Below are positions 34,905-43,603 of a stretch of DNA of 64,000 bases, in pieces. The stretch comes from Candidatus Obscuribacterium magneticum (GTDB lineage Bacteria > Elusimicrobiota > Elusimicrobia > F11): assembly GCA_020523905.1 (NCBI GenBank), contig JAJAPZ010000002.1, positions 1 through 64,000 on the forward strand, written 5' to 3'. Both the position numbers and the translations under genes were made by a program. Within the stretch, counting starts at the first letter, position 1, and each line of letters starts with the position of its first letter. The notes beneath the pieces are model-generated. The model was not told where the DNA came from. It was given only the letters and a program-made list of their open reading frames with translations, and did no database searches.

Positions 34905-36826
34905 GTCAGTACGCTCCTTTCTTTGATCATGTTTTTAAAATGGCTTTGTTTGTCGTGAAATTCTTGCTGCCATAGCTCCAATGAGAGCAGTCCCCATAGT
35001 TTCCGCCCAAACTTTAATTCCCGATGAAGATTGTTCAGCACCTCTCGATTGTTGATAAAGGGTCTTTCTTTTGCTTTTTGAGAAGTGAATATATCGTAGA
35101 TATAATCCTTGAGATCACTCCCCACCCATTCATTGAGAGGCACGGGAAAGCCCATCTTATCTTTTCGTTGACGGATGGATAAGGGAAGACGATGCCCCAT
35201 GGCATTTATAAGGGACATTTTAAGAGTTCCATTTTTAAACTTGATGTTGGAGGGCATCGTTGCAGCAAATTCAACGAGAGGATGATCCAAAAAGGGCACA
35301 CGGGACTCCAGCCCATGGGCCATACCCATCCGATCCTCGACTTGCAAAAGAGCCGGCAGAAGCGTTTTAAAGTCAAAGTGGGTCATGCTGTCGAAGTAGG
35401 ATTCTTTTTTGACGTTGTCACCATGGAAGATTTTCTTGAATGTTTCAAACGGAGAATACCGCCCGAGTTCACCCCATCGGATTTCTTTCTCCAATGTGGG
35501 AGCGCGATTGATCAGCCGGTAATAGCGTTTATCAAGGTCTTCAAAGAGCCCCTCCCGCCAAAACTCTTGTATCAACGGCCTGTAATTGCGCAACGCCTGT
35601 AAATTCGGGATGATGGATTCGTAGGTAACGATGAAGTTTCCGTTGTTCATGGTCCCATCGATCGCGGCTTTGATGCATTGCTCAAAATAGGCCAAAAGAT
35701 AGCGTGTATAACCGCCAAAGATTTCATCTCCCCCCTGCCCTCCCAAGACAACTTTTCTAAATTGCGAAGCGAGTTTTGAGACATGATATTGAGGGAAAGA
35801 ACCGGGTCCGGCGACGGGATAGTCGAGGTGATAGATGACTTTACTGATCGTATCAATGAAATTTTGGCTGGTTATTGTGATTTCATGAAGAGCGAAGTGG
35901 TACATTTCTGCCAGCTCCCGCGCGTAATGGCTCTCATCGTACATGTCGCCCAGGTCAAACTTTCCAATGAAACCCATAAATTCGCCTTCCGTTATCACCC
36001 GCGAGGCCTGGCCGGCGACAAGACTGGAATCGATCCCCCCGCTCAGTGAAGACCCGATGGGAACGTCGCTGCGCGTGTGGATTTTGACGGAGTCATCAAA
36101 AAGGGAAACGAGTTTTTCGTGAAAGTAAGATTCAGGGTGTTCAAAATCCAAGTGGTAATATACGTCCCAATAACGTTCCGTTTTCATTTGCTGATTCTTA
36201 ATGATTAACCGATGAGCGGGTAGAAGCTCGCGGATTCCCTTAAACAATGTCTTGCCGTCCAAGCAGATTTGAAAGACGAGGTAGTCTTTTAATGCGTCGA
36301 CATCGGTTTCGATTGCGGGGAGAAAGGGAAGGAGAGCCTTCGCCTCTGAAGCAAAATAGAACGTATCGTTAATTTGCGTAAAATAAAAGGGTTTGATTCC
36401 AAATCGATCCCGAGCGCAGAACAAGGCTTGTTTTGACTCATCCCAGAGGGCAAACGCAAACATTCCCCGAAAGTGATTGACGCATTCGACCCCCCATTTT
36501 CGGTAGCTGGCCAAGATGACTTCGGTGTCCGATGTGGTCTGATAAGGATAGTCATTCAACTCCGCTTTTAATTCGAGGTAGTTATATATCTCCCCGTTAT
36601 AACAAATGGTGTTTCCGTAGCTGTCCGACATCGGTTGTGACCCTGTTTGGAGATCGATGATGCTAAGCCGGCGATGACCGAATCCGGCAAATCCTCTTTT
36701 ATGAACCCACATTCCTTCGCCATCGGGCCCGCGATGGGCCTGTAAGTCGTTCATCACCGACAGATGCGAAGAAAGGTTGGAATAAGATTTTTTCTGAAAA
36801 TTCAAGATGCCGGCGATTCCGCACAT
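34901..36826 (-). CDS. asnB: Glutamine-dependent asparagine synthase-like amidotransferase, first
   Basis: 641 residues. The N-terminal glutaminase domain starts with the nucleophile Cys2 (MCGIAGIL) and has HRGPDGEG near 32. The C-terminal ATP-pyrophosphatase domain carries SLSGGIDSSLVAG near 260. Full length and intact motifs indicate an active amidotransferase. In O-antigen loci, AsnB-like enzymes convert hexuronic acids to uronamides, using Gln and ATP. The coupling to two SDR epimerases and the nearby WbpI homologue favours amidation of a diacetamido-hexuronate here. A housekeeping Asn synthesis role is possible, but the presence of a second copy at 49385-51262 argues for glycan use. Confidence 0.88.
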   Translation of the reverse strand: MCGIAGILNFQKKSYSNLSSHLSVMNDLQAHRGPDGEGMWVHKRGFAGFGHRRLSIIDLQTGSQPMSDSYGNTICYNGEIYNYLELKAELNDYPYQTTSDTEVILASYRKWGVECVNHFRGMFAFALWDESKQALFCARDRFGIKPFYFTQINDTFYFASEAKALLPFLPAIETDVDALKDYLVFQICLDGKTLFKGIRELLPAHRLIIKNQQMKTERYWDVYYHLDFEHPESYFHEKLVSLFDDSVKIHTRSDVPIGSSLSGGIDSSLVAGQASRVITEGEFMGFIGKFDLGDMYDESHYARELAEMYHFALHEITITSQNFIDTISKVIYHLDYPVAGPGSFPQYHVSKLASQFRKVVLGGQGGDEIFGGYTRYLLAYFEQCIKAAIDGTMNNGNFIVTYESIIPNLQALRNYRPLIQEFWREGLFEDLDKRYYRLINRAPTLEKEIRWGELGRYSPFETFKKIFHGDNVKKESYFDSMTHFDFKTLLPALLQVEDRMGMAHGLESRVPFLDHPLVEFAATMPSNIKFKNGTLKMSLINAMGHRLPLSIRQRKDKMGFPVPLNEWVGSDLKDYIYDIFTSQKAKERPFINNREVLNNLHRELKFGRKLWGLLSLELWQQEFHDKQSHFKNMIKERSVLT

Positions 36827-36830
36827 AACG

Positions 36831-37652
36831 TTATTTCTTGTTTCCTTTTACGTATAAGTTCCAGCCCCACTTTCTGGCGAAAAAGCTTTCCGACGGAGTG
36901 GGAAGCAACCGCGCCATATAATAACCCAATGTGGGATGTATAAATAGCTCTTCGTAAGGAAGTTTGTTGATAAGAAATGACAGATTTTGAAAGCCGTCTT
37001 TAAGCAGCCTTTCGATTTCCCGTTTGCCGTAAACCATAGCCAGCGGACAGTCCGGCCCATCGTTCATATTTCGAATTTGTTGCATGTCCTTTCCTCGATA
37101 GATTTTTGGCCCGATGTATTTCCGGATTCGAAAGGTAATGTGGTTACGGAAGCTAGCCCTGTTATAGACCATGAATATAGCTTGGCCGTTTGATTTTAAG
37201 ACGCGGTTTATTTCGTTAATCATCGGGCGTGGATTGGCAATATGATGCAACACCCCCATGCAGCAAATCACGTCGAAAGCGTTATCGGTATAGGGGATTA
37301 TTTTCCCGTCCGTCAATTTAAATTCCGCTTTGAACTGAGATAATTGGAATCGACGTTGACTCAGCTGGAGAGCTTTTTCAGTGAGATCGATCCCAAATAC
37401 GCGTGCTCCATAACGTGCATATTGGGCAAGTACGTAGCCATTCCCACATCCGACATCGAGAACCATTTTCCCCTCGGAACGATCGTATTCGTGGATCTTG
37501 TTTGAAAAGGAGGAAGGCTCGCAATTTTCCGCTTCCCTTTTCATGTCGAACGTCTTAAAAAAATCGGGGGACCCCAATTCTGCATCAATAAACTTGGCGC
37601 CGACGGGATTATTCTCCCAAAAGTTTTTAACGATCGAATTTTCAGCTTTCAT
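36831..37652 (-). CDS. Class I SAM-dependent methyltransferase
   Basis: 273 residues: an N-terminal ~60-residue cap (FWENNPVGAKF), then motif I MVLDVGCGNGYVL near 63, motif II VFGIDLTEKAL, and motif IV FDVICCMGVLHHI near 126 followed by RPMINEINRVLKSNG. The C-terminal ~100 residues are a helical region typical of methyltransferases that act on sugar-linked or lipid acceptors. It sits 4 bases upstream of AsnB and overlaps the WbpI-like gene by 4 bases. It may O- or N-methylate the uronic-acid sugar. Acceptor unknown. Confidence 0.86.
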   Translation of the reverse strand: MKAENSIVKNFWENNPVGAKFIDAELGSPDFFKTFDMKREAENCEPSSFSNKIHEYDRSEGKMVLDVGCGNGYVLAQYARYGARVFGIDLTEKALQLSQRRFQLSQFKAEFKLTDGKIIPYTDNAFDVICCMGVLHHIANPRPMINEINRVLKSNGQAIFMVYNRASFRNHITFRIRKYIGPKIYRGKDMQQIRNMNDGPDCPLAMVYGKREIERLLKDGFQNLSFLINKLPYEELFIHPTLGYYMARLLPTPSESFFARKWGWNLYVKGNKK

Positions 37653-38713
37653 TTGGTAAAGGATCCGATAATTTGGGCGATTTTATGGGCCGCGTTTCCC
37701 TGGCCGAAATAATTGGGATGCTTACGAATCCGATTGTTTAATGTTCGGATGATCCCTAAAAGGGACCGGGGACGCGATCCAACCAGCGTGTTCCATCCAT
37801 AGGACAGGGTTTCCGTCCATTCGGTGTTGTCACGCAGTGTCAAACAAGGAACATGGCAAAAATAGGCTTCCTTTTGAACACCGCCGGAGTCCGTCAAGAT
37901 CAATGTTGCTCCTTTTTCGAGGGCCAGCATATCCAGATAACCCTTCGGTTTTTTGATTCGAATATTCTTCGGGATTTGGATTCTTAATTTTTTAATGGCT
38001 TTTAAAGTGCGCGGGTGAATTAAAAAATAAATGGGCATGGGGATTTGCCCAAAGGCTCGAAGAATATGCTTCAGGACGATTTTGGAGTCTGTATTGCCAG
38101 CTCTGTGAATCGTGGCTAAGGCATACGGTTTTGGCGGGATATATGTTTCTCTGCCCCGTGATTTAATTTTCCTTATGTAATCTAAAAAGGCGTCGCACAT
38201 AACATCGCCGACGTTATAAACGCCCTTGGCGATTCCCTCTTTTTTAAGGTTATTGGTGGCGGTTTTCGTCGGACAAAACAGCAATGTGGACACATGATCG
38301 GTGATAATCCGATTGACTTCTTCCGGCATCGACATGTCATGGCTACGAAGCCCTGCTTCAACATGAATCAGGGGGATCCGAAGCTTGGCTGCCGCCAGGG
38401 CTCCGGCCAGAGTAGAGTTCGTGTCGCCGTAAACAAGAACCCAGTCCGGTTTTTCACGAAGGAGCACCTTTTCAATTCGTGTCAGCAGAGCGCCGGTTTG
38501 CCAAGCGTGGCTACCCGAGCCGACCCCAAGGTTATAGTCTGGCTTGGGGATGGCCAGTTGATCAAAAAATATTTGCGACATGTAAAAATCATAGTGTTGC
38601 CCCGTGTTAACAAGAACTTCCCGAAACCGTGTCCGTAGGATTTTGGACAAAGAGGCGGCTTTGACAAATTGAGGTCGGGCGCCAACGATTGTGACGATTT
38701 TAAGCTTGCTCAT
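37649..38713 (-). CDS. wbpI: UDP-N-acetylglucosamine 2-epimerase, non-hydrolysing (WbpI-like)
   Basis: 354 residues of the WecB/WbpI fold. KIVTIVGARPQFVKAASLSK is near 5-24, TGQHYD near 38, VYGDTNSTLAGALAAAKL near 94, HVEAGLRSHDMSMPEE near 115, and LTDSGGVQKEAYFCHVPC near 271, covering both catalytic acid regions. GDTNSTLAGALAAAKL and MPEE-NR are closest to WbpI, which inverts C2 of UDP-GlcNAc(3NAc)A to the manno form, but WecB (UDP-GlcNAc to UDP-ManNAc) is the alternative. The wbpA, wbpB-D and wbpE homologues in this block support the first. It lies 47 bases after the displaced end of the SGNH gene. Confidence 0.87.
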   Translation of the reverse strand: MSKLKIVTIVGARPQFVKAASLSKILRTRFREVLVNTGQHYDFYMSQIFFDQLAIPKPDYNLGVGSGSHAWQTGALLTRIEKVLLREKPDWVLVYGDTNSTLAGALAAAKLRIPLIHVEAGLRSHDMSMPEEVNRIITDHVSTLLFCPTKTATNNLKKEGIAKGVYNVGDVMCDAFLDYIRKIKSRGRETYIPPKPYALATIHRAGNTDSKIVLKHILRAFGQIPMPIYFLIHPRTLKAIKKLRIQIPKNIRIKKPKGYLDMLALEKGATLILTDSGGVQKEAYFCHVPCLTLRDNTEWTETLSYGWNTLVGSRPRSLLGIIRTLNNRIRKHPNYFGQGNAAHKIAQIIGSFTK

Positions 38714-38760
38714 TAAACCATTCCAATGGAGGCCAAAGATTAATTTGATATCGCTTCATC
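38714..38760. other. Short gap between the displaced SGNH tail and wbpI-like gene
   Basis: 47 bases with the wbpI ribosome-binding region (GGAATGG on the coding strand). I see no hairpin or promoter here. The bases from here to the IS (38761-38948) are not truly intergenic, but the detached 3' end of the SGNH hydrolase gene. Confidence 0.6.
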
Positions 38761-38948
38761 TCAGATTTGGTTGTGCAACCAGGTCGACAATAATTCTGCT
38801 ACAAATTGATGCCCCTTCCAGTTTAAGTGGCCATGCCCCAGGTTGAAGTGAAGAGGTCGGCGACTTTCAGATATTTCGTTTTTCATGGGTTCTAACAAGT
38901 CATGATATTCGATTGATCTATTGTTAAAGATGTTTCTTAAATCGTTAA
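38761..38948 (-). pseudogene. Detached 3' end of the SGNH hydrolase gene
   Basis: Joining base 39866 to 38945, which removes the IS and one copy of the TAA duplication, restores one open frame. This fragment then gives 62 more codons after residue 355: LNDLRNIFNNRSIEYHD... and FNLGHGHLNWKGHQFVAELL..., ending at TGA (38763-38761). The GHGHLNWKGH part (residues 393-402 of the restored protein) corresponds to the last conserved block of SGNH esterases, with the probable catalytic His. By itself it has no start and cannot be expressed as such. It shows that the upstream ORF is truncated, not naturally short. Confidence 0.88.
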
Positions 38949-38967
38949 GAGCCTATCCGAATAACCC
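38949..38967. repeat. IS left terminal inverted repeat (19 bp)
   Basis: GAGCCTATCCGAATAACCC, exact match to the complement of 39847-39865. The next bases (TGAG versus CTGATG) differ by a one-base offset, so the perfect part ends here. Confidence 0.93.
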
Positions 38968-39793
38968 TGAGCAGCGATAGGTTATGAAGGCACAAACAAA
39001 ATGAAGCAAGGCCAAATAATTCATCGGTTTCTTCTCCCAGCGGATCAGAATCCGCCTGAAGCGATTCATCCAGCTATGGGTACGCTCGACCACCCATCGC
39101 CTGGCTTTAAATCTCGCGCTGCGCTTGATGGCTTGAGCCTCCTCTCCGCGAGCACGGATATGCGCCGTATATCCAAACTCGTTGACCAGATCTCGCACGT
39201 CATCGTAGTCGTAGCCTTTATCCAAGCACAAACCTTGGGGCGTACGATTCGTCGGCTTTGGGCGCGTAATCGGAATGCTTTTCAGGGTTTCTTCCACCAT
39301 CCTCATGTCATGGCGGTTGGCCCCATCAACAGCCAGACCCACAGGAACACCGGCGGCTTCACACAACACGCTTCGTTTTACGCCGCCTTTGGCTCTGTCC
39401 GTCGGATTTGGCCCGGTTTTTTTCCCCGCCCAGCGGGGCTTTGGTCATGGCGCCATCCATCGACTGTCACGACCAGTTCAGGCCTTTCAGTTCATCGTAC
39501 GCCTGCAACCCCTGTTTCCATAATTTCCGAAACACGCCCTTGTTTGTCCACTCCTGAAAACGGGAATGAGCCGTTGAGCTGCTGCAAATTCCCGTATCGT
39601 TCAATGCGTTCCACTGGCTTCCCGTCCGTAAAACGAAAAAGATTCCGTTCATTGCCTCTCGATCACTCACGCGCGGCCGTCCGCCCCCAAACCGGTGCGT
39701 ATTCTTATGTTTCGGCAGCAGCCTCTCGATTTTCTCCCACATTTTGTCTGAAACCAAATACCGAGCCCCTGATGTTTTTTTCATCGGTGTCAT
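38953..39793 (-). pseudogene. IS5-family DDE transposase, interrupted
   Basis: Two overlapping readings. The first (39793-39467, 108 residues) is the N-terminal part (SDKMWEKIERLLP near residue 15, GGGRPRVSDREAMNGIFFVLRTGSQW near 37-61) ending in LNWS then TGA at 39469-39467. The frame continues after that stop as QSMDGAMTKAPLGGEK, whose Asp is the first DDE acid, where this family normally has WQS-DGA, so TGA stands in for Trp. A run of seven A on the coding strand (39423-39417) then shifts the frame by one. The C-terminal part reads TGPNPTDRAKGG, LCLDKGYD (second D) and RWVVERTHSWMNRFRR (E). Either two inactivating changes or an unusual recoding is needed; inactivation is the simpler reading. 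Confidence 0.85.
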
Positions 39794-39842
39794 TGAACCT
39801 CCTGGTGGTTGAATTCACTCGGATGTTCATATCATACACCCA

Positions 39843-40934
39843 TCAGGGGTTATTCGGATAGGCTCTAAGCCAAAGGGATGGATCAAAATTATTCCTGAAT
39901 TGATCCGTATAAATTTCTTCGGGAAAGGGGATCCGCACTACAATCAAATGCCCGCCATCTTTGTTGACTGCTTTATTTAAATCATCGATGACAGCCGCCA
40001 TTATTTTAATGCAACCATCGTAGAATCTTTTATAAGAAAGATAAAAAGGGATGTTACCGACGAGTGAGGCGTCCAAATATATGCCGGGATTTATCGGGAT
40101 GTTCTCATTACCAAATGGGAAGAGAATATCTTGGCTATGGTCAACCGTTGGTTCATTCGATGGCGCGGTCTTTTGGGTAAGATTTTGTTTTTTTACCATA
40201 TGAAATTGAGGAGGGTTCGCATTGGCCGCATGAGCATTCGTTGAAGGGGAAATCCTAACGGTACCGTAAAATTTATACAGGGTGGTCGATAGAAGCCGCA
40301 GATATTCATGATAATGTTTTTTGAGGATTTTCGGGATGACAAGCCGATGGGATGTGTCTTCCCTCAGTTCAAAACCTACCCCTGACGGCAGATAATTGAC
40401 GCCGTTGCCATTCCACACGGCCCTGTGCCCGCCGGATCCGCTAACATTGTCGAGATAATCATTGAACCCCATGAATGAAATCACGATGTGCGGTTGATAT
40501 TTTCTAACAATATTTTCATAAGCGATCTTTTGTGCTGTTGTTCCCCAGCCGGACAACCCAAACGTCAATACTCCAGCCTTTTTTCCTTGCGCAATTAATT
40601 TTTTTTCAAGGAGTGCAGGAAATGCTCGGTCCAAAGGAATCCCCAAACATTCGACGTAAGAATCACCAAGGATGGCGATGCGTGTGATCTCTTTTTGTTT
40701 TTCAATTTGATGGTCATAATCACGAAATCCCTCGCTGTTGAACCATCCTTTAGATCGCCCCTCTCCAGCGGTCAGCATGTAAAAACTATGGGGGACATAT
40801 CGCCATCCAATCGCCGGACAAGGCTCTCGTTGGTAGCAGTTCAGGGGAAGGGTAAAAATCAACAGTTGATGAAGGGCTTCGATCAGACCCGCACCCACCA
40901 GAATACCGATTGAGAGAAAAAGGGCTTTTCGCAT
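39843..40934 (-). pseudogene. SGNH-fold acetyltransferase/esterase partner of MBOAT, truncated by IS insertion
   Basis: The open frame codes 363 residues, of which the last eight come from the IS end (LRAYPNNP region). Residues 5-25 are an N-terminal membrane anchor. GDSYVE at 90-95 holds the nucleophile Ser92, GLSGWG near 126 is block II, and MGFND at 155-159 is block III. Block V, with the catalytic His, lies beyond the IS. Without the IS the protein would be 417 residues. It begins 1 base after the MBOAT gene, as AlgI-AlgJ/AlgX-type pairs do: the MBOAT passes acetyl across the membrane and the SGNH protein transfers it to the glycan. Loss of the C-terminus should abolish this function. The restored last block has His where the usual Asp of D-x-x-H stands. 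Confidence 0.87.
39847..39865. repeat. IS right terminal inverted repeat (19 bp)
   Basis: Complement of the left terminal repeat, 19 of 19 bases. It is followed by the TAA target-site duplication at 39866-39868, matching TAA at 38946-38948 before the left end. Confidence 0.93.
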
Positions 40935-40935
40935 A

Positions 40936-42366
40936 TCAAAACTGAAAATATATAAAGGGATTGAGCCGTTCCTGTGGTGTCAGTGTCAGGAGGGCCGCGA
41001 TCAACATGCCGGATTCAAAACAGATCCAATTATGCGGTTGACTTTTAATGCGGTTGATAACGTTTATTTTCCATTCGTGGAGCCCTGATAATTTGAGCAG
41101 ATGCCATAAGACGACGCCCCCAAAGATAAACCGCAGGTTGAGAGTAAAGTAGTCTGGGAGAAGGGAAAAACCATTGCCCTGGGTAAAAAGGGCTTTCGAG
41201 ACATCGATTGCGTGTAAAAATGAGGTGCACCGGAAAAGGACCCAACCAAAGCATACCGCCAAAAAGGTGAACGCTTGTCCAAATATATTGTCAAAGGTTT
41301 TCAGTTTTTCAGGCCAATGTTTGTTGGCTATGTGCCAGCCGACCAGTAAAAGCCCATGATAGAAACCCCATAAGACGAACGTCCATTTTGCTCCGTGCCA
41401 AAGACCCCCAAGAAGCATCGTGATCAGCAGATTGGTATACATTCGCCTTTCTCCGCAACGCGAGCCCCCAAGGGAAATGTATAAGTAATCGCGGAGCCAG
41501 CTTGATAACGACATGTGCCACCGATGCCAAAATTCGCTGACGTTTCTCGCCAAATAAGGCCAGTAAAAATTTTCAGCCAGGGTGAAGCCCAACATGCGAG
41601 CGCATCCAATCGCCATATCCGAATACCCAGAGAAATCGAAGTAAATCTGGAAGGCGTAGCAAAGCACCCCCACCCACGCACTCATCATGTCGGTATTGGG
41701 GTTGGCAAAAAAGGCATCTGCGTATACAGCCAAGTTATCGGCGATTACCATTTTTTTAAAGGCCCCAATGAGCACACGGCGACCTGCCGTCAAAAGGGTG
41801 CCAATGTCCATAGCCTTGGAGAGGGAGAGTTGGGGAAGGAAGTCGGCCGCACGTACAATAGGGCCGGAGACAAGGTGTGGAAAGAAAAAAATGAATCCCA
41901 AATAATCGAAGTAGCTCCGATGTGGTTTTATTTTCCCCCGGTAGACATCGATGGCGTAACTCATCCCCTCAAACGTGTAAAACGATATCCCCAAGGGAAG
42001 GATAAGGTTGGCCATTCGAAATCCGTGGTGGCCGAGGAGACCTTGTGGAAAGAGTCCATCATAGATGTCCGCGAAAAAATGCAAATATTTAAAAAAGCCC
42101 AATATGGAAAGATTCGTGCCGATCATGATTGTCAGTAATAGGCGGCGAAGAGCGGTTTTATTCGTCTTATTAATCAGATGCGCCAGGAAAAAATCAACGG
42201 ACGTTTGTAGGAATATGAGGGGAATGAAAGCGTAGTTCCAACTTCCATAAAACACCATACTGGCTGTTAAAAGGAACCAAAGCTTGGGCTTGAGGGGCTG
42301 GATGGAATGAAAAACAACCAACGTTAAAGTGAAAAATAAGAAATATTCCTTTGTTGTAAACAGCAT
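40936..42366 (-). CDS. MBOAT family O-acyltransferase (AlgI-like)
   Basis: 476-residue membrane protein with about ten spans. It transfers acetyl groups, from a cytoplasmic donor, for O-acetylation of exported glycan. Landmarks are SFYTFEGMSYAIDVYRG near 133, FFPHLVSGPIVRAADFLPQ near 165, NVSEFWHRWHMSLSSWLRDYLYISLGG near 286 and GGLWHGAKWTFVLWGFYHG near 325, including the catalytic His of the family (LWHG). The WHxWH and GLWHG signatures are those of AlgI, PatA and DltB-type proteins. It abuts the SGNH partner gene, now broken by the IS. It stands 56 bases downstream of the aminotransferase gene. The MBOAT itself appears intact. Confidence 0.93.
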   Translation of the reverse strand: MLFTTKEYFLFFTLTLVVFHSIQPLKPKLWFLLTASMVFYGSWNYAFIPLIFLQTSVDFFLAHLINKTNKTALRRLLLTIMIGTNLSILGFFKYLHFFADIYDGLFPQGLLGHHGFRMANLILPLGISFYTFEGMSYAIDVYRGKIKPHRSYFDYLGFIFFFPHLVSGPIVRAADFLPQLSLSKAMDIGTLLTAGRRVLIGAFKKMVIADNLAVYADAFFANPNTDMMSAWVGVLCYAFQIYFDFSGYSDMAIGCARMLGFTLAENFYWPYLARNVSEFWHRWHMSLSSWLRDYLYISLGGSRCGERRMYTNLLITMLLGGLWHGAKWTFVLWGFYHGLLLVGWHIANKHWPEKLKTFDNIFGQAFTFLAVCFGWVLFRCTSFLHAIDVSKALFTQGNGFSLLPDYFTLNLRFIFGGVVLWHLLKLSGLHEWKINVINRIKSQPHNWICFESGMLIAALLTLTPQERLNPFIYFQF

Positions 42367-42422
42367 AATTATTTAGCCATCAGGAGCTGATTTAACATGG
42401 GTAGCGCTGGAGAACGGCATCC

Positions 42423-43598
42423 TTATAAGGGAACAGAAGCGGGTGTCTGTCGGATAAAGGACATTACCGCGCCAATGACATATTCAATCTGGTCGGAGGT
42501 AAGTTCCGGGTAAATGGGCAGAGCAAGAATTTTTCCCGCTGCCTTCTCAGAATGAGGAAAATCCCCTTTGGCATAGCCGAGGTCTTGAAAGCATTCTTGT
42601 AAGTGTAAGGGAAGAGGATAGTAGACTTCGGTCCCAATTCCCCTCTCGGTTAGGTAATGACGTAATTCGTCCCTGTTTTCAACTCGGATGCAATATTGAT
42701 TAAATACGTGTGTGGATCGAGGATATCTTTGGGGAGTGGTTATTTCATTAATTCCATGAAAGGCGTTGTCGTAAATTTCCGCGTTTTTTTGGCGAGTTTT
42801 TGTCCACTGATTAAGATGTTTCAATTTTATCGTTAGAATGGCCGCTTGGAGGGTGTCCAAACGGCTATTGATTCCGACCACCTTGTGATAATACTTCGGT
42901 TCGCTTCCGTGAACCCGAAGGACCTTAACCTTATGAGCTAGTTCGGAGTCTTGAGCCAACACCATTCCTCCGTCACCCAAACCTCCCAGGTTTTTACTGG
43001 GGAAAAAGGAGAGGGCGCCGAAGTCACCCATCGTTCCGGAGGGCCGGTTGTCAAGGCAGGATCCGATGGATTGACAGGCATCTTCAATGATTCGAAGCCC
43101 CCACTCTCGGGAGATTTCTCCAATCGCAACCATGTCAGCGCATTGTCCGTACAAATGGACGGGAAGGATGGCTTTAATGATTCGGCGGGTGGGTTTATGA
43201 ATCACGCCCTCTTTTTCCCGTGAGCATTCCGTTTTTAGAAAGTTTGACACGGCCTTGGGATCGATGTTGAAGGTGTCCGGTTCAATATCAACGAAAAAGG
43301 GGCGTGCTCCAAGACGAGAAATGGATCCAGCGGTGGCGAAAAAAGTGAACGGGGTGGTAATGACGCCATCATTGGAGCCTGTGCCGAGAGCCATGAGGGA
43401 CAATAAAAGGGCATCTGTGCCAGAGGCGACAGCGATGGCGTGGTTGGAGTGGCAATAGGCAGCGACTTGTTTTTCGAGTTCGGCAACCTCGGGCCCGAGA
43501 ATTCCTTTTTGGCTTTCAAGAACCCGTAAAACGGCCTGGTCGATTTCAACCTTGATTGACTTATATTGGGCTTGTAAATCCAGAAGGGGTACTTTCAT
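42423..43598 (-). CDS. wbpE: DegT/DnrJ/EryC1 aminotransferase (WbpE-like)
   Basis: PLP-dependent sugar aminotransferase, 391 residues. VPLLDLQAQYKSIKVEIDQAV is the usual start, GTDALLLSLMALG near 61 holds cofactor contacts, EDACQSIG near 173 gives the PLP-binding Asp, and SFFPSKNLGGLGDGGM near 196 carries the Schiff-base Lys in the form found in WbpE/WlbC and FdtB. The role proposed is C3 transamination of UDP-3-keto-GlcNAcA to UDP-GlcNAc(3N)A with Glu as donor, using the keto-sugar from the WbpB half of the next gene upstream. FdtB/QdtB-type C3 amination of TDP-sugars is an alternative. It follows the fused WbpB-WbpD gene by 5 bases. Confidence 0.88.
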   Translation of the reverse strand: MKVPLLDLQAQYKSIKVEIDQAVLRVLESQKGILGPEVAELEKQVAAYCHSNHAIAVASGTDALLLSLMALGTGSNDGVITTPFTFFATAGSISRLGARPFFVDIEPDTFNIDPKAVSNFLKTECSREKEGVIHKPTRRIIKAILPVHLYGQCADMVAIGEISREWGLRIIEDACQSIGSCLDNRPSGTMGDFGALSFFPSKNLGGLGDGGMVLAQDSELAHKVKVLRVHGSEPKYYHKVVGINSRLDTLQAAILTIKLKHLNQWTKTRQKNAEIYDNAFHGINEITTPQRYPRSTHVFNQYCIRVENRDELRHYLTERGIGTEVYYPLPLHLQECFQDLGYAKGDFPHSEKAAGKILALPIYPELTSDQIEYVIGAVMSFIRQTPASVPL

Positions 43599-43603
43599 CG
43601 ATG

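Larger units (their letters stand above)
38949..39865 (-). mobile_element. IS5-family insertion sequence (IS427-like), 917 bp
   Basis: Bounded by perfect 19-bp terminal inverted repeats, GAGCCTATCCGAATAACCC (38949-38967) and its complement at 39847-39865, and flanked by a 3-bp direct repeat TAA (38946-38948 and 39866-39868). Target duplication of a TNA sequence and ~0.9 kb length are typical of the IS5 family, IS427 group. It carries one transposase reading region on the minus strand, in two frames. It has inserted into an SGNH hydrolase gene, which would be intact without it. The identical ends and clean target duplication suggest a fairly recent event in this lineage. Confidence 0.93.

Noticed and set aside
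39467-39469. TGA read as Trp or Sec in this organism
   Set aside because: Many genes here end in TGA at their natural ends (for example the WbpI-like and SGNH genes), and no SECIS-like hairpin was recognised; a single lesion in an IS is simpler.
39001-39861. 286-codon plus-strand open frame across the IS
   Set aside because: It is the complement of the transposase reading region; protein has no recognisable motif and the minus-strand frames show clear DDE transposase features.
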